From NCBI GenBank assembly GCA_045600065.1, contig JAZRXE010000066.1, positions 1-16,562 of the forward strand: DNA of 16,562 nt. Direction: 5' to 3'. Below, one piece after another: positions 1-7,985 of the stretch; positions within the stretch are counted from its first letter, which is position 1, and every line of letters starts with the position of its first letter. The notes beneath the pieces were generated by a model, which made no database searches, was not told where the DNA came from, and saw only the letters and a program-made list of their open reading frames with translations. The position numbers and the translations under genes were made by a program. The stretch comes from RGIG2707 sp045600065 (GTDB lineage: Bacteria > Bacillota > Clostridia > Peptostreptococcales > Anaerovoracaceae).

Positions 1-1
1 C

Positions 2-1807
2 TGGATAGGCAAATCCGAGGGCTACGAGGTCACCTACAAGCTCAAGGACGGCAATCTGGATATGACCGTGTTCACCACCCGCGTGGATACCATATACGGT
101 GCCACCTTCATGGTCATTTCTCCGGAGCATCCCTATGTGGAGGAGCTGATCAAGGGACGGAAGGAAGAGGCTGCCTGCCGCGAATACATAGAAGCTGCCA
201 AGAAGCAGACAGACATTGAACGCACCTCCACCGCCAAGGAAAAGACCGGCGCCTTTACCGGCCGCTACGTGATCAACCCCGCCAACGGCAAAGAGCTGCC
301 GCTGTTCCTGGCAGATTACGTGCTGATGGGCTACGGAACCGGCATAGTCATGGGCGTTCCCTTCGGCGATCAGAGGGACTTCGACTTCGCTAAAAAGTTC
401 GGACTTGACATAATACCTATTATCGATCCACACAGAGATGACATAGATCTGGACAACCTTACTGCCGCCTTCGAAGCCGAAGGCACCATGATCAACTCCG
501 GCAAATACGACGGTATGGACAATAAGGATGCCATCACCGCCATCGGAGATGACTTCGTAGCCAGAGGAATAGGCAAAAAGACCACCAACTTCAAGCTCAG
601 AGACTGGCTCATCAGCCGCCAGAGATACTGGGGCTGCCCCATACCCATGATCTACTGCGAAGAGCACGGCTGGCAGCCTGTTCCCGACAATCAGCTGCCT
701 GTGATGCTGCCCACAGACGTGCAGTTCACCGGTAAGGGGGAATCGCCCATCGCAACTTCTCCCAGCTTTCAGAACGCGGTATGCCCCGTCTGCGGAAAGC
801 CCGCAAGAAGGGAAGTGGATACCATGGACACCTTTGTGGATTCCTCCTGGTATTTCCTGCGCTACTGCGATCCTCACAACACCGAAGCTCCCTTCAGCAA
901 GGAGAATGCGGACTACTGGATGAATGTAGATCAGTACATCGGAGGAATAGAGCATGCCATCCTGCATCTGCTTTATTCCAGATTCTTCACCAAGGTGCTC
1001 TACGATGCAGGCCTTGTAAGCTGCTCCGAGCCCTTTAAGAATCTGCTCACCCAGGGCATGGTGCTCAAGGACGGTTCCAAGATGAGCAAATCCGTCGGAA
1101 ACGTAGTAAGCCCCGACGAGATCATCACCAAATACGGTGCAGATACCGCCAGACTGTTCATCCTGTTTGCGGCTCCCCCAGAAAAGGAGCTTGAATGGTC
1201 CGATGCAGGCGTTGAAGGAAGCTACAGATTCCTGTCAAGAGTCTACAGACTTGTGGCGGAAATGATAGAAGAGACAGCCGGGATCCCACGTGTTTACACT
1301 CCGGAGACCAAGGACGACAAGCAGCTGGCCTTCTATCTGAACAATGCAATAAAGAGAGTAAGCGAAGATGTCACCGGAAGGTTCAACTTCAATACCGCCA
1401 TCTCCGCGATAATGGAGCTGGTCAACGAAATGTACCGCTACAAGGAGCTGGAGGATGTGAACCTGGGTCTGATGGCAGACGCTACAGACAAGCTGGTGCT
1501 TATTCTCTCGCCCTTTGTGCCCCATATCTGCGAGGAAATGTGGGAGGGTCTGGGCAACAGCGAATGCATATGCCATGCACAATGGCCCGAATACGATGAG
1601 GCTGCCCTGGTACAGGACAGCGTTGAAATAGTAGTACAGCTTAACGGCAAGGTTAAGGAAAAGATGGATGTAGGCAGCGGCCTCAGCAGAGAAGATCTGG
1701 AAAAGACCGTGCTCGGATCCGCTTCCGTTCAGCAGCTCATCGCAGGCAAAACTGTGGTGAAGGTGATAGCCGTGCCCGGAAAGCTTGTCAACATAGTTAT
1801 AAAGTAA
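2..1807 (+). CDS. leuS: Leucyl-tRNA synthetase, 3' part (N-terminus outside window)
   Basis: Class I aminoacyl-tRNA synthetase that charges tRNA-Leu with leucine in the cytoplasm. The reading frame is open from base 2, and the LeuRS-type sequence WIGKSEG precedes the first Met at 62, so the gene enters from the left rather than starting there. About 601 residues are present; family members are near 800, so roughly 200 N-terminal residues, including the HIGH motif, are missing. Visible parts are the CP1 editing domain (TTRVDT at fragment residues 25-30; GTGIVMGVP and GDQRD at bases 365-379), a CPVCG metal-type motif, the block DTMDTFVDSSWYFLRY, the KMSKS catalytic loop at bases 1079-1093, and the anticodon-binding and C-terminal domains. 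The editing motifs differ from the common TTRPDT and HDERD/HDQRD forms. RNase J follows 6 bases after the stop, which suggests co-transcription. Identity is secure. Confidence 0.97.
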   Translation, partial: WIGKSEGYEVTYKLKDGNLDMTVFTTRVDTIYGATFMVISPEHPYVEELIKGRKEEAACREYIEAAKKQTDIERTSTAKEKTGAFTGRYVINPANGKELPLFLADYVLMGYGTGIVMGVPFGDQRDFDFAKKFGLDIIPIIDPHRDDIDLDNLTAAFEAEGTMINSGKYDGMDNKDAITAIGDDFVARGIGKKTTNFKLRDWLISRQRYWGCPIPMIYCEEHGWQPVPDNQLPVMLPTDVQFTGKGESPIATSPSFQNAVCPVCGKPARREVDTMDTFVDSSWYFLRYCDPHNTEAPFSKENADYWMNVDQYIGGIEHAILHLLYSRFFTKVLYDAGLVSCSEPFKNLLTQGMVLKDGSKMSKSVGNVVSPDEIITKYGADTARLFILFAAPPEKELEWSDAGVEGSYRFLSRVYRLVAEMIEETAGIPRVYTPETKDDKQLAFYLNNAIKRVSEDVTGRFNFNTAISAIMELVNEMYRYKELEDVNLGLMADATDKLVLILSPFVPHICEEMWEGLGNSECICHAQWPEYDEAALVQDSVEIVVQLNGKVKEKMDVGSGLSREDLEKTVLGSASVQQLIAGKTVVKVIAVPGKLVNIVIK

Positions 1808-1813
1808 AGGATA

Positions 1814-3499
1814 ATGGCAAGAACACACAGAAAACAGAATACACAGGAGATGCTCAGGATAGTTCCCCTGGGCGGTCTCCACGAAATAGGAAAGAACATG
1901 ACCGTGATCGAGTACGGCGATGACATAATCATCATAGACTGCGGCATGGCTTTCCCCGATAACGAAATGCTGGGCGTAGACGTTGTAATTCCCGATTTTT
2001 CCTATCTGAGGGACAACTCCTACAAGATCAGAGGAATGCTGATCACCCATCCCCACGAGGACCACATAGGGGCCATTCCCTATCTGCTCCAGGAATTTGA
2101 CATGCCCGTATATGCCAGTAAGCTGGCCTGCGGCTTTATCAAATACAAGCTGGATGAGCATAAGATGAGCAGCTACAATCTCCAGGAAATAGGTCCGGGA
2201 GAGGTGATGCGCATAGGCTGCTTCAGGATAGAGACAGTGCATATGACCCATTCCGTGGCAGATTCCATGGCCTTTGCCATAGACACCCCCGTAGGCAAGA
2301 TATTCTACACAGGAGACTTCAAGCTGGATCTGACCCCCATAAACGAAGAGCCTGTGGATATAGGCAAGCTGGCCCACATAGGCGACGAGGGAGTGCTGCT
2401 GCTTCTTGCAGACAGCACCAATGCCAACCGTAAGGGCTATTCGGTGTCCGAAAGGGCAGTGGGCATTTCTCTGGAGAACATCTTCAAGGACAATAAATGC
2501 AGGATAATCTGCGCCACCTTCTCGTCAAATGTTCACAGACTGCAGAAGATCATAGACCTTGGCATACAAAACGGACGCAAGATCGCGGTAGCCGGAAGGA
2601 GCATAGAAAACAGCGTATCCATCTCAACCCAGCTGGGATATATGAACATTCCCGCTGAATCGCTGATAGATATAAAGCAGATCAAGAATTACAACGACAA
2701 CGAGCTGCTTATAATAACCACAGGCACCCAGGGCGAGCCCATGAGTGCACTGACAAGAATGGCCACAGGCGAGCACAGACAGGTCAAGATCAGACCCGGA
2801 GACTGCGTGATACTTTCTTCCTCGGTCGTTCCCGGAAACGAAAAAACCATCAGCAATGTGCAGAACCAGCTGCTGGAAAAGGGTGCCGAGGTAATCTATT
2901 CCGAGATAGCCGATGTACACGCATCGGGCCACGCCTGCAGAGAGGAGCTTAAAATACTGCAGTCTCTGCTCAAGCCCATGTTCTTTATGCCTATACACGG
3001 TGAATACCGCCACCTGACAGGTCATGCGGGAATAGCTCAGGAAATGGGCATTCCCGATAAGAACATATTCGTGTGCACCAACGGCAGCGTTGTGGAGCTT
3101 GGCCCGGAAAAGGGCATGCTGCTTCCGGACAAGGTCCCGGCCTCTGGCATAATGGTAGACGGTCTTGGCGTCGGAGACGTGGGCACTGTGGTGCTCAATG
3201 AAAGACGCGGACTGGCAGAAGCAGGTCTTATATCCGTGACAGTGGTCTACGATGCGGCCTCCGGTCAGCTGCTGGCAGGCCCCGAGCTTCATACAAGAGG
3301 CTTTACCTACGTCAAGGAATACGGCAAGCTGCTCTCTGAAATAAGAGAAGCCACCGAAATCGCCCTGGACAGAGCCGAGGCGGAGCATATCACCGAGATA
3401 CCCGAGTTAAGGTTGTTCCTCAGGAACGAATTGAGGAATTACATATACGAAACCATGAACCGCAACCCGGTCATACTCCCCATAGTTATCAAGATATAG
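1814..3499 (+). CDS. rnj: Ribonuclease J (metallo-beta-lactamase/beta-CASP RNase)
   Basis: RNase J is the Firmicutes enzyme with endonuclease and 5'-to-3' exonuclease activity used in mRNA decay and rRNA maturation. The 561-residue product has the usual family length. The metal-binding signature is HPHEDH at residues 79-84, with further ligands in MTHSVADS (His146) and YTGDFK (Asp168). The beta-CASP part follows (LADSTNANRKGYS near 200, then ATFSSNVHR), then ASGHA and the late PIHGEYRHL motif, and a C-terminal domain from about residue 450. Compared with Bacillus RNase J1 there is a short basic N-terminal extension, MARTHRKQNT. The candidate Shine-Dalgarno AAAGG (1806-1810) is only 3 bases from the ATG, which is short, but no better start is seen. 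The first His motif reads HPH where HGH is usual. Whether it is closer to J1 or J2 cannot be told by eye. Confidence 0.95.
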   Translation: MARTHRKQNTQEMLRIVPLGGLHEIGKNMTVIEYGDDIIIIDCGMAFPDNEMLGVDVVIPDFSYLRDNSYKIRGMLITHPHEDHIGAIPYLLQEFDMPVYASKLACGFIKYKLDEHKMSSYNLQEIGPGEVMRIGCFRIETVHMTHSVADSMAFAIDTPVGKIFYTGDFKLDLTPINEEPVDIGKLAHIGDEGVLLLLADSTNANRKGYSVSERAVGISLENIFKDNKCRIICATFSSNVHRLQKIIDLGIQNGRKIAVAGRSIENSVSISTQLGYMNIPAESLIDIKQIKNYNDNELLIITTGTQGEPMSALTRMATGEHRQVKIRPGDCVILSSSVVPGNEKTISNVQNQLLEKGAEVIYSEIADVHASGHACREELKILQSLLKPMFFMPIHGEYRHLTGHAGIAQEMGIPDKNIFVCTNGSVVELGPEKGMLLPDKVPASGIMVDGLGVGDVGTVVLNERRGLAEAGLISVTVVYDAASGQLLAGPELHTRGFTYVKEYGKLLSEIREATEIALDRAEAEHITEIPELRLFLRNELRNYIYETMNRNPVILPIVIKI

Positions 3500-3503
3500 G
3501 AGG
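3498..3503 (+). promoter_or_regulatory. Ribosome binding site of the YlbF-family gene
   Basis: A full AGGAGG lies 5 bases before the ATG at 3509 and overlaps the last two bases of the RNase J stop codon (TAG 3497-3499). This fixes the start of the small gene and places the two genes in one transcript. Confidence 0.8.
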
Positions 3504-3508
3504 ACAAA

Positions 3509-3856
3509 ATGCAGAACGTTTATGATTTGGCACATGAGCTGGCAAGATCTCTCAGGGAAACCGATCAGTACAAGAACTTCGTAGCCGCTGACAAGGAGGT
3601 CAGAGCCAACGAGTCCGTAAGCAAGATGATCGAAGATTTCCAGAAGAAGCAGCTTGAGCTCCAGTCCCAGGCTTCATTAGGCATCCAGCCCGAGCAGGAA
3701 GCTCTCGATCAGCTCCAGAGCCTTTATGCAATTCTCACTTCCGACCCCACCGCATCAAACTATATGCAGAGCTACATGGCTTTCTCTCAGGTAATGATGG
3801 ATATTCTTGGCATCATCGACGAGGTAGGTAATTTCGATGCAGAGCCTGAAGCATAG
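3509..3856 (+). CDS. YlbF/YmcA-family small helical protein
   Basis: A 115-residue acidic, probably all-helical protein. The pattern, YDLAHELARSLRETDQYKNF near the start followed by a long amphipathic helix with MIEDFQKKQLELQ and a C-terminal SYMAFSQVMMDILG, is that of the YlbF/YmcA family. In Bacillus subtilis YlbF and YmcA join YaaT to form the Y-complex, which modulates RNase Y and affects biofilm and competence. Placement directly after RNase J fits a role in RNA turnover, but that link is inferred from context. No catalytic motif is visible and none is expected. A strong Shine-Dalgarno fixes the start. The 3' end overlaps the next gene by 20 bases in another frame. The family call is good; which paralog it matches is not resolved. 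Confidence 0.85.
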   Translation: MQNVYDLAHELARSLRETDQYKNFVAADKEVRANESVSKMIEDFQKKQLELQSQASLGIQPEQEALDQLQSLYAILTSDPTASNYMQSYMAFSQVMMDILGIIDEVGNFDAEPEA

Positions 3857-4904
3857 GATAGAAAGGCTCAGAACAAGGCTGTCGGAGGAAAAGCTTGAGG
3901 CGATCTTCCTCAACGGAAATGCCAATGTTTCTTTTTTTACCGGAAAGAAGGGCAATGACTGCAGTCTGTACATATCCGCCGACGAGGCATGGATCATAAC
4001 AGACTTCAGATACGAAGAGATGGCACAGGAGCTTTCCGGCTGGCTGGATTTCTATGAGACAGACGCAAGCCACAAGCTCATGGATTTTATGAAGGCCCGT
4101 AAGGAGCATGTAATTGCCGTGGAAAGGGACAACCTTCCTCTTGATTCCTATCTTAAGTTCACCGGCGAGCTGAATTGCAAAATCGTGCCTGTAAGCGGCA
4201 TAGTGGAAGAGCTTCGAGCAGTTAAAGAGCCCGAAGAGCTGGAATGGATAGCAAGGGCAGAATCCATCGCAGACAAGGCATTTACTGAGATGCTGGGAGT
4301 CATAAGACCCGGGATCACCGAAAAAGAGATAGCAGCAGAGCTTGAATACCGAATGCGCCGTCTGGGCGGAGAAGGCACCAGCTTCGATACCATCGCAGCC
4401 TCCGGGCCCAATACCTCCTATCCCCATGCCGTACCCACGGACCGGGCAGTGCAGCCCGGTGATTTCGTCACCATGGATTACGGGTGCAAGTTCAACAACT
4501 ACTGCGCGGATATGACCAGGACAGTGGCCGTGGGAGAGCCTACCGAAGAGATGAGAAAGGTCTACGAGGTGGTATTGAAGGCACAGCTTGCCTGCTGCGA
4601 GCAGATCAGGGCAGGGATCACCGGTCATCAGGGCGATGCCATAGCAAGGGACATCATTGCACAGGCAGGCTACGGAGACAGGTTCGGCCACAGTCTGGGC
4701 CACGGAGTGGGGCTCTTTATACACGAGCTGCCCAATTTCCGCATGAACAATCAGACTGTAATCGCGGAAAACACCGTTCTTTCCATCGAACCCGGCATCT
4801 ATCTGGCAGGAAAATTCGGTGTAAGAATTGAGGACTTGGCAATCATAAAGAACGATGGTATAATAAATCTCGTGTCTTCACCCAAGGAGTTAATAATTTT
4901 GTAA
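3837..4904 (+). CDS. Xaa-Pro aminopeptidase / M24-family metallopeptidase
   Basis: Cytoplasmic M24B peptidase that removes an N-terminal residue preceding proline. The 355-residue product has a creatinase-like N-terminal domain (about 1-130, with LEAIFLNGNANVSFFTG) and a pita-bread catalytic domain. All five dinuclear metal ligands are visible: Asp214 (TMDYG), Asp225 (CADMTRT), His289 (GHSLGHGVG), Glu318 (LSIEPGIYL) and Glu332 (RIEDL). Length and layout match B. subtilis YqhT, which also lies directly upstream of efp, so this is a conserved pair. Since EF-P relieves stalling at proline runs and this enzyme cleaves at Xaa-Pro, the pair makes sense as proline-related functions, though that is inference. 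The ATG lies inside the end of the preceding gene, after a GAGG at 3821-3824. The proposed activity is secure; exact substrate preference (aminopeptidase or dipeptidase) is not. Confidence 0.92.
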   Translation: MQSLKHRIERLRTRLSEEKLEAIFLNGNANVSFFTGKKGNDCSLYISADEAWIITDFRYEEMAQELSGWLDFYETDASHKLMDFMKARKEHVIAVERDNLPLDSYLKFTGELNCKIVPVSGIVEELRAVKEPEELEWIARAESIADKAFTEMLGVIRPGITEKEIAAELEYRMRRLGGEGTSFDTIAASGPNTSYPHAVPTDRAVQPGDFVTMDYGCKFNNYCADMTRTVAVGEPTEEMRKVYEVVLKAQLACCEQIRAGITGHQGDAIARDIIAQAGYGDRFGHSLGHGVGLFIHELPNFRMNNQTVIAENTVLSIEPGIYLAGKFGVRIEDLAIIKNDGIINLVSSPKELIIL

Positions 4905-4929
4905 TTTATAATATTTTGGAGGATTATTT

Positions 4930-5490
4930 ATGTTAACCGCTGGCGAATTCAGAAACGGCAAAACATTCATCATGGACGGACAGCCCTACGTTGTACTGAA
5001 CTTTCAGCATGTAAAGCCCGGCAAAGGCGCAGCCTTCGTCCGTACCAAGTATAAGAACATCCTGACCGGCGCCACCCGCGAGGAAGCTTTCAACCCCAAC
5101 GACAAGTTCGAAGAAGCTTATATCGAGACCAAGCAGATGCAGTATCTGTACAACGACGGAGATCTGTATTACTTCATGGATCCTGAATCTTACGAGCAGA
5201 TCCCTCTCACCACGGATCTGGTGGCCGATGCCATGAAGTTCATGAGAGAGAATGACACCGCTACCGTCAAGTTCTTCCAGGGCAACGCCTTCCTGGTTTC
5301 AGCTCCCGACTTTGTAGACCTTAAGGTCATCGACTGCGAACCCGGAGTAAAGGGCAATACCGCTACCAACGTAACCAAGGCAGCAACCGTAGAGACCGGC
5401 GCTGTGATTCAGGTCCCCATCTTCATTGAAGAAGGCGAAGTCATCCGCATCGATACCAGAGAAGGCGGAGAGTACCTGAGCAGAGCATAG
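4930..5490 (+). CDS. efp: Translation elongation factor P
   Basis: EF-P binds between the P and E sites of the ribosome and promotes peptide bond formation at polyproline stretches. The 186-residue length is standard for the family. Domain I (about 1-63) carries the tip loop HVKPGKGAAFVRTK, with Lys32 at the position that is 5-aminopentanolylated in B. subtilis and beta-lysylated (Lys34) in E. coli. Two OB-type domains follow (about 65-127 and 130-186), ending with the conserved GEVIRIDTREGGEYLSR. A good Shine-Dalgarno, GGAGGA (4918-4923), lies 6 bases before the ATG. No EpmA, EpmB or EarP gene is in the window, so the modification route cannot be read here; the loop sequence resembles the Bacillus type. 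The gene follows the Xaa-Pro peptidase by 25 bases, in an AT-rich patch. Confidence 0.97.
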   Translation: MLTAGEFRNGKTFIMDGQPYVVLNFQHVKPGKGAAFVRTKYKNILTGATREEAFNPNDKFEEAYIETKQMQYLYNDGDLYYFMDPESYEQIPLTTDLVADAMKFMRENDTATVKFFQGNAFLVSAPDFVDLKVIDCEPGVKGNTATNVTKAATVETGAVIQVPIFIEEGEVIRIDTREGGEYLSRA

Positions 5491-5505
5491 GCTTTCAGCA
5501 AGTAT

Positions 5506-6591
5506 ATGAGCAGACATTCAAAACATAAGAATAGAACAGGGCTAAAGTTTTTAGCCCTGTTTGTTGCGTTTACAATCGTATCAGCTGCGATAATATTTTA
5601 CGAATACCTCTACATAAAGAGATTCAACAGAGCTTACGATCCGTCCGACAGGAAGAACATAACAATCACCATTCCCTCCGGCTCGGGCACGGAAAGAATA
5701 GGCAGGATACTTCAGGATAACGGTCTGATCAAGGACTACAAGACCTTCAAGTACAAGTCCAAGATCTGCGGATATGACGGCACCTATCAGGCAGGCACCT
5801 TCGCTCTGAATCCGGCAATGACCATGACCCAGATAATGGACACCCTGCAAAAGGCCTATGCCGATACCGTAAGGTTTACCATACCCGAGGGCTACAGCAT
5901 CAGAAACACCTCAATGAAGCTCGAAGCAGAGGGAATTTGCAGCGCAGAGGACTTTTACAAAGCCCTTGAGGAAGGCGGCTTCGGCTTATGGTTCGAGGAC
6001 CTGCTCCCCGAAGGCACCGAAGACCCCACAGGCAGCGTAAGCGCCGCAGCCAACAGATACGAGGGCTTCCTGTTCCCCGATACCTACGAGGTGTACGAGG
6101 ACGCAAAGGCCAGAGATGTCGCGGAAAAGATGCTCAGGCGCTTTGCCGAGGTCTTTGATGCCGACATGCAGGCTAAGGCAGAGCAGATGGGCGGAGTCAC
6201 CAGAGTGATAACCATTGCAAGCCTTATCGAAAGAGAGGCGGCGGTAGACAGCGAGCGGGCCAAGGTGGCAGGCGTCATCATGAACCGTCTGAAGACAGGC
6301 ATGAATCTGCAGTTCTGCTCCTCCGTCCAGTATATCCTCGGAGATCCCAAGGCCAACCTGACCACTGCAGATACCCAGATAAGCTCTCCCTACAATACTT
6401 ATATCAATCCGGGCCTTACACCCGGACCCATAGCAAGCCCGGGAATGGCCAGCATAAAGGCTGCCCTGGAGCCCGAAGAACACGATTACCTGTATTTCGT
6501 GCTCAAATCCGTAAGCAGCAGCGAGCACAACTTCGCCGTCACTTACGATGAATTTTTAAAATATAAGACGCAATACAACAACAGCAAATAA
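5506..6591 (+). CDS. mltG: Endolytic murein transglycosylase MltG (YceG-like)
   Basis: MltG is an inner-membrane lytic transglycosylase that cleaves nascent peptidoglycan strands and sets glycan chain release. The 361-residue product has a basic N-terminus, one membrane segment (about residues 14-35, FLALFVAFTIVSAAIIFY), a LysM-like part (about 50-120, with IPSGSGTERIGRILQDNG), and the YceG catalytic domain with YEGFLFPDTY (185-194), ASLIERE (catalytic Glu242 by alignment to E. coli Glu218) and NPGLTPGPIASPG (301-313). It ends with a short Asn/Ser/Lys tail. The ATG lies 15 bases after the efp stop and no convincing Shine-Dalgarno precedes it. Codons 10-19 encode a perfect hairpin (see terminator entry). 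The membrane anchor begins in those same codons, so a later start would lose part of it; I keep this start. Function is secure, expression control is uncertain. Confidence 0.95.
   Translation: MSRHSKHKNRTGLKFLALFVAFTIVSAAIIFYEYLYIKRFNRAYDPSDRKNITITIPSGSGTERIGRILQDNGLIKDYKTFKYKSKICGYDGTYQAGTFALNPAMTMTQIMDTLQKAYADTVRFTIPEGYSIRNTSMKLEAEGICSAEDFYKALEEGGFGLWFEDLLPEGTEDPTGSVSAAANRYEGFLFPDTYEVYEDAKARDVAEKMLRRFAEVFDADMQAKAEQMGGVTRVITIASLIEREAAVDSERAKVAGVIMNRLKTGMNLQFCSSVQYILGDPKANLTTADTQISSPYNTYINPGLTPGPIASPGMASIKAALEPEEHDYLYFVLKSVSSSEHNFAVTYDEFLKYKTQYNNSK
5535..5561 (+). terminator. Perfect hairpin, possible efp terminator/attenuator inside mltG
   Basis: The arm AACAGGGCTAAA (5535-5546) pairs perfectly over 12 bp with TTTAGCCCTGTT (5550-5561) across a 3-base loop (GTT). 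The 3' side continues TGTTGCG, so the T-tract is imperfect. The position, 45 bases after the efp stop, is right for an efp terminator, but it lies within codons 10-19 of mltG. It may act as a partial terminator or attenuator, or as an mRNA structure near the mltG start. The stem is certain from the sequence; its action is inferred. Confidence 0.55.
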
Positions 6592-6613
6592 TCAAGAAAG
6601 GAACAATATCCAC

Positions 6614-7957
6614 ATGGACGCAGATCCGGGACGATTATCCCTGACCACACAATTATTGATACTTCTGGCGCTGACGCTTGTCAACGCCTTCTACGCAGCC
6701 TCGGAAATGGCCCTTGTATCTTTGAGCAAGGCCAAAATGAAGGCAATAGCAGAGAATACCTCTGACGGAGACGGCAGGGCCGAAAAGGTGCTGCTGCTCC
6801 TGGAGGATTCCAATGCCTTCCTGTCTGCGATACAGGTAGCCATAACCTTCGCGGGCTTCCTGTCTTCGGCATTTGCATCGTTTAATATGTCCTCGGAGCT
6901 GGCAGGCTTTTTTGCAGAGCGGGGCATATATATACATGAGCAGGCTGCCGTAGTCATAGTAACTCTGATACTGTCATATTTTACGCTGGTGCTGGGCGAG
7001 CTTCTGCCCAAGAGCCTTGCCATGAGAGATCCCGAAGGCTTTGCCATCACCTGCGTGGGAGTTATCAGCCTTACCAAAAAGCTGTTTAAGCCCTTTGTGG
7101 CGCTGCTGTCTTTTTCTGTAAACTGCCTGCAGAAGCTCTTCAAGGACAACACCCCCGAGGACGAGGAAGACCTTGTAAAAGAAGAGATCATGAACATAGT
7201 CGAAGAGCAGGCCGAGCTGGATGAAAGCGGCAAGGAGATGATAAGCTCCATTCTGGAATTCGACGATGCCTTTGCCTACGAGGTAATGATACCCAGGACA
7301 GATGTATTTATGCTGGATATCAACGATCCCGTCAGCACATTCTCAGATGAGCTGCTGGAATCAAGACATTCAAAGGTCCCGTTCTTCGCAGATGATCAGG
7401 ACGACATTGTGGGGGTACTCAATGTCAGCGATTATGTGCTTGAAGCAAAGAAGCACGGCTTCGACAATGTGGATATAAGATCCATATTAAAGCAGCCTTA
7501 TTTTGTCCCCGAAAGCAAGAAGATCAACGATCTTCTTAAGGAGCTTCAGGCAAGAAAACAATCCATGGCTGTCCTCATCGACGAATACGGCGGCTTCTCC
7601 GGAATAGTCACAATCGAAGATATCCTGGAGGAAATCGTCGGCAATATCGAAGATGAGTATCAGGAGCCCGAGCCGGGCATCAGACTGATGGAAGACGGCT
7701 CCTATATCATCGACGGATTGTACGATCTGGAGGATCTGGAGGAAGAGCTGGGTATCAGGCTCGAATCCGAAAACAACGAAACACTCAGCGGCTTTCTTAT
7801 GGAAATATCAGGCAAGGTGCCCTCAGAAAGCTCTGTGGGTAAAGAACTGCTCTTTGAAAACTGTATCTTCAAAATACTCAGCGTAAGCGACAGAAGAATA
7901 GATCAGGTATCCCTGACTATAACGGATGCCGAAAAAGATACAAGCGATGAAGAATAA
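6614..7957 (+). CDS. CNNM/CBS/CorC-domain membrane protein (hemolysin C/TlyC family)
   Basis: A 447-residue integral membrane protein of the family annotated as hemolysin C, TlyC or CorC-like; several members are implicated in Mg2+ or Co2+ efflux or resistance, and the hemolysin name is historical. The CNNM membrane domain has segments near residues 9-31, 68-90, 110-131 and 143-170, including the NAFYAASEMALVS and VLGELLPKSLA signatures. A CBS pair follows (about 222-350) with VMIPRTD at 225-231 and the typical YGGFSGIVTIEDILEEIVG at 325-343. The C-terminal CorC_HlyC domain (about 355-435) shows IIDGLYDLEDLEEELG. The start is supported by AAAGGA (6597-6602), 11 bases upstream. It lies 22 bases after mltG and ends 4 bases before a terminator hairpin, so it is probably the last gene of the first transcript. 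Transport substrate is not predictable from sequence. Confidence 0.92.
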   Translation: MDADPGRLSLTTQLLILLALTLVNAFYAASEMALVSLSKAKMKAIAENTSDGDGRAEKVLLLLEDSNAFLSAIQVAITFAGFLSSAFASFNMSSELAGFFAERGIYIHEQAAVVIVTLILSYFTLVLGELLPKSLAMRDPEGFAITCVGVISLTKKLFKPFVALLSFSVNCLQKLFKDNTPEDEEDLVKEEIMNIVEEQAELDESGKEMISSILEFDDAFAYEVMIPRTDVFMLDINDPVSTFSDELLESRHSKVPFFADDQDDIVGVLNVSDYVLEAKKHGFDNVDIRSILKQPYFVPESKKINDLLKELQARKQSMAVLIDEYGGFSGIVTIEDILEEIVGNIEDEYQEPEPGIRLMEDGSYIIDGLYDLEDLEEELGIRLESENNETLSGFLMEISGKVPSESSVGKELLFENCIFKILSVSDRRIDQVSLTITDAEKDTSDEE

Positions 7958-7960
7958 CAG

Positions 7961-7985
7961 AAGGGCTGTTCATTGAACAGCCCTT
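7961..7985 (+). terminator. Rho-independent terminator after the CorC-like gene
   Basis: AAGGGCTGTTC (7961-7971) pairs perfectly over 11 bp with GAACAGCCCTT (7975-7985) across a 3-base ATT loop, followed by the T-rich GTTTATTTGTT. The hairpin starts 4 bases after the stop codon at 7955-7957. It shares the AGGGCT core with the hairpin inside mltG. Its 3' arm also holds the -35 box of the next promoter. Confidence 0.85.

Noticed and set aside
1235..2377. Long open frame on the - strand (380 codons) across the leuS/RNase J junction
   Set aside because: It lies antisense to two clearly conserved genes, has a His/Tyr/Cys-rich composition unlike real proteins here, and has no recognisable motif or ribosome site. 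It is a shadow of the codon bias on the + strand. The same applies to - strand frames at 2624-3388, 3813-4724, 5986-6528, 9801-10565, 12620-13261 and 13879-14433.
4484..4831. Second + strand frame (115 codons) inside the Xaa-Pro peptidase gene
   Set aside because: Out of frame with a gene whose catalytic residues are all present in this span; Arg/Gly-rich composition is typical of a shifted frame. The + strand frames at 781-1038, 9943-10149, 13189-13419, 15736-15984 and 16018-16254 are rejected for the same reason.
4907..4912. TATAAT in the AT-rich gap before efp as a promoter
   Set aside because: No -35 box lies at 16-18 bases and there is no TGn extension. A start near 4919 would cut into the efp Shine-Dalgarno. 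An efp promoter is plausible biologically but not supported here.
6614..7957. Hemolysin or virulence factor
   Set aside because: The hemolysin/TlyC name is historical. The CNNM, CBS and CorC domains point to an ion-related membrane protein, and nothing in the neighbourhood suggests a toxin. The same caution applies to tlyA at 13831-14658.
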